6,063 nt of DNA, from positions 1 to 6,063 of the forward strand of contig CAAETL010000286.1 of NCBI GenBank assembly GCA_900758955.1, read 5' to 3'. Shown here piece after piece: positions 5,261 through 6,063 of this stretch. Position 1 is the stretch's first letter. Every line of letters starts with the position of its first letter. The notes under the pieces were generated by a model. It worked only from the letters and a program-made list of their open reading frames with translations. It was not told the DNA's origin and did not search any database. Both the position numbers and the translations under genes were made by a program. The DNA is from an uncultured Oscillospiraceae bacterium (lineage in GTDB: Bacteria; Bacillota; Clostridia; Oscillospirales; Oscillospiraceae).

Positions 5261-5519
5261 CCAGAGCCTCCATCAGCTCCTGGGTGGACTGGTAGGGACC
5301 GGAAAGGTTGCGGTGGTTGTTGACGTCCTCAATGGCGGCCAAGGTCTCGGCGTTGGGCTGGTCCAGGCTGAGAGTGAAGGGAATGCCCTGCTGGCGTACC
5401 ACGGTCTTGGCGAAGATATTGAAGGCGGTGGACATGGTCATACCGAGTTGATTGCATACGTTGTCGAACTGTTTTTTGACCTCATCATCCATACGGATGT
5501 TGACGTTGGTTTGGGACAT
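5253..5519 (-). CDS. dinJ: DinJ/RelB-family antitoxin
   Basis: The 88-residue antitoxin starts at the ATG complementary to 5517-5519, preceded by a strong AAAGGAGG site 8 nt upstream. A longer in-frame start at 5594 lies upstream of the promoter and is rejected. The N-terminus is a ribbon-helix-helix DNA-binding domain: strand TNVNIRMDD (4-12), helix EVKKQFDNVCNQLG (13-26), then MTMSTAFNIFAKTVVRQQGIPF (27-48), the hallmark segment of DinJ/RelB proteins. The C-terminal part (about 50-88) is the toxin-wrapping region, probably disordered when free. Family knowledge says it neutralises YafQ by binding its active site and, with toxin, represses its own promoter. The AT-rich palindrome at 5550-5571 fits that. 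Base composition is lower in GC than in the phage genes on either side, which hints at separate acquisition. Confidence 0.93.
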   Translation of the reverse strand: MSQTNVNIRMDDEVKKQFDNVCNQLGMTMSTAFNIFAKTVVRQQGIPFTLSLDQPNAETLAAIEDVNNHRNLSGPYQSTQELMEALDA

Positions 5520-5527
5520 GGGAAACG

Positions 5528-5535
5528 CCTCCTTT
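5528..5535 (-). promoter_or_regulatory. Ribosome binding site that fixes the antitoxin start
   Basis: The minus strand reads AAAGGAGG, a near-perfect Shine-Dalgarno sequence, ending 8 nt before the ATG at 5519. It settles the start at MSQTNVNIRM. Confidence 0.85.
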
Positions 5536-5543
5536 CTGAGAAG

Positions 5544-5572
5544 AGTATATGACAATATATTGATAATGTCAA
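5544..5572 (-). promoter_or_regulatory. Sigma-A/sigma-70-type promoter of the toxin-antitoxin operon
   Basis: On the minus strand, TTGACA (5572-5567) is followed by a 17-nt spacer and TATACT (5549-5544). The -35 is a perfect consensus and the -10 is one base off TATAAT. Transcription should begin near 5537, giving a leader of about 18 nt that contains the antitoxin ribosome site. Confidence 0.88.
5550..5571 (-). promoter_or_regulatory. Probable autoregulatory operator overlapping the promoter spacer
   Basis: The 22-nt stretch is an imperfect palindrome with TGACA and TGTCA ends; 8 of 11 symmetric positions match. It spans the whole spacer and five bases of the -35 element, so a bound ribbon-helix-helix antitoxin or antitoxin-toxin complex would block RNA polymerase. 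This follows the DinJ-YafQ model; binding here is inferred. Confidence 0.65.
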
Positions 5573-5618
5573 TAATATTTTGCGCAATGCCCACAGGATG
5601 CCAACTATATGGAACAAG

Positions 5619-5625
5619 AAAGGAG
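5619..5625 (+). promoter_or_regulatory. Ribosome binding site of the fibre gene
   Basis: AAAGGAG lies 8 nt before the ATG at 5634. Another ATG at 5630 is nearer but its frame closes after about 35 codons, so 5634 is the start. No convincing + strand promoter was found in the 61 nt between the toxin-antitoxin promoter and this gene. Confidence 0.75.
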
Positions 5626-5633
5626 TGGGATGC

Positions 5634-6063
5634 ATGCCTCTATCCCATATGACAGCGGAAGAGATCGCGAAATACGGCGTGGTGGCCGCGCCGGACCGGC
5701 TCAGCGGCAAGCCCCAGGAAAACAAGGCGGTATTTGACCGCCTGGTCCGGGAGCTGGTGGCGGTGGTGGTCAATGATATCATTGACGAGGCCAACCGCCT
5801 AGAGGCGGCGGAGACGCCCCGGTTGGAGGCGGAATCCGCCCGAGTGGCGGCGGAGACGGGGCGGGTATCGGCGGAACAAGGCCGGGTTGCGGCGGAGGAA
5901 AAACGGACGGCTACCGAGGCGGAGCGTCTTGATGCCGAAGTGATCCGAAACAATGCGGAGGCAGCGCGCGTTCACGCGGAAGAGACCCGTACCTCTGCGG
6001 AAGAGGAACGAGAACGGGCGGAGGCGGCGCGGGCCGACGAGACGGCCGGCATTGTGGCCAGGG
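5634..6063 (+). CDS. Tail-fibre-like protein with heptad-repeat stalk (3' partial)
   Basis: The frame is open from the ATG at 5634 to the right edge: 143 complete codons, no stop. The N-terminal 50 residues (MPLSHMTAEEIAKYGVVAAP, then DRLSGKPQENKAVFDRLVRE) form a compact segment. I recall similar openings in fibre or appendage proteins of gut Clostridia prophages, where this end would anchor to the tail. From Arg63 onward the sequence has strict seven-residue periodicity, with Arg at 63, 70, 77 and every seventh position to 133. Most repeats have the form R-x-x-A-E-x-x, rich in Ala and Glu. This predicts a long alpha-helical coiled coil, likely a trimeric stalk, with a receptor-binding domain beyond the window. 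The gene follows the hub gene in order, separated only by the antisense toxin-antitoxin cassette. Fibre identity is inferred; another coiled-coil tail appendage is possible. Confidence 0.65.
   Translation, partial: MPLSHMTAEEIAKYGVVAAPDRLSGKPQENKAVFDRLVRELVAVVVNDIIDEANRLEAAETPRLEAESARVAAETGRVSAEQGRVAAEEKRTATEAERLDAEVIRNNAEAARVHAEETRTSAEEERERAEAARADETAGIVAR
5820..6050 (+). repeat. Eleven tandem 21-nt units encoding Arg-anchored heptads
   Basis: Eleven consecutive 7-codon units each begin with an Arg codon (CGG, CGA, CGG, CGG, CGG, CGT, CGA, CGC, CGT, CGA, CGG). Ala-Glu follows at unit positions 4-5 in most units. The last unit (RADETAG) breaks the pattern. Codon choice varies between units, so the register is held at protein level more strictly than at DNA level. 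Confidence 0.85.

Noticed and set aside
5009..5323. 104-residue + strand frame over the toxin-antitoxin genes
   Set aside because: It is fully antisense to two clear gene-family members and has no ribosome site or recognisable domain.
5520..5594. Longer antitoxin start at 5594 adding 25 residues
   Set aside because: It lies upstream of the strong minus-strand promoter (5544-5572), and the AAAGGAGG site points to the ATG at 5519.
5438..5953. 171-residue minus-strand frame opposite the fibre gene
   Set aside because: Its Ser/Ala/Arg-rich repeats are the complement of the heptad repeats, and its end overlaps the antitoxin in another frame.

Overview
The window looks like part of the late structural (head-to-tail) module of a tailed phage or prophage. 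The likely host is a fairly GC-rich Gram-positive gut bacterium of the Clostridia type; this is inferred from high GC, strong AGGAGG-type ribosome sites and protein style, and no host gene is present to confirm it. Six genes read on the + strand in classical order: the tail end of an unidentified protein, a putative capsid decoration protein, an HK97-fold major capsid protein, a small beta-rich protein, a putative head-tail adaptor, and a large tail-hub protein of the type seen in short-tailed phages. A tail-fibre-like gene with a long heptad-repeat stalk follows and runs off the right edge.

Between the hub and the fibre lies a complete type II toxin-antitoxin cassette on the opposite strand (about 4962-5572). 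It has its own near-consensus promoter with an overlapping palindromic operator, a DinJ/RelB-like antitoxin, a YafQ-like mRNA interferase whose start overlaps the antitoxin stop, and an intrinsic terminator with a U-tract. It is a self-contained 'moron' inserted antisense to the late genes.

The most unusual content is in the short spaces between the late genes (90-177, 1814-2016, 2892-2955, 4810-4961). They are built from a small set of recurring modules: hairpins with a GGAACA-type loop, a GCGTGACA/CGAAGCG motif, and a post-stop segment repeated almost exactly after two different genes. Two of the spaces (1833-1961 and 4832-4960) carry homologous 129-nt blocks. Within each is a two-stem structure whose paired positions have changed together at seven base pairs while the flanking unpaired motifs (CCAAGGA and GGATG) are unchanged. 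That points to a selected RNA (or DNA) structure that I do not recognise. No transposase, tRNA, rRNA, CRISPR array or attachment site was seen.
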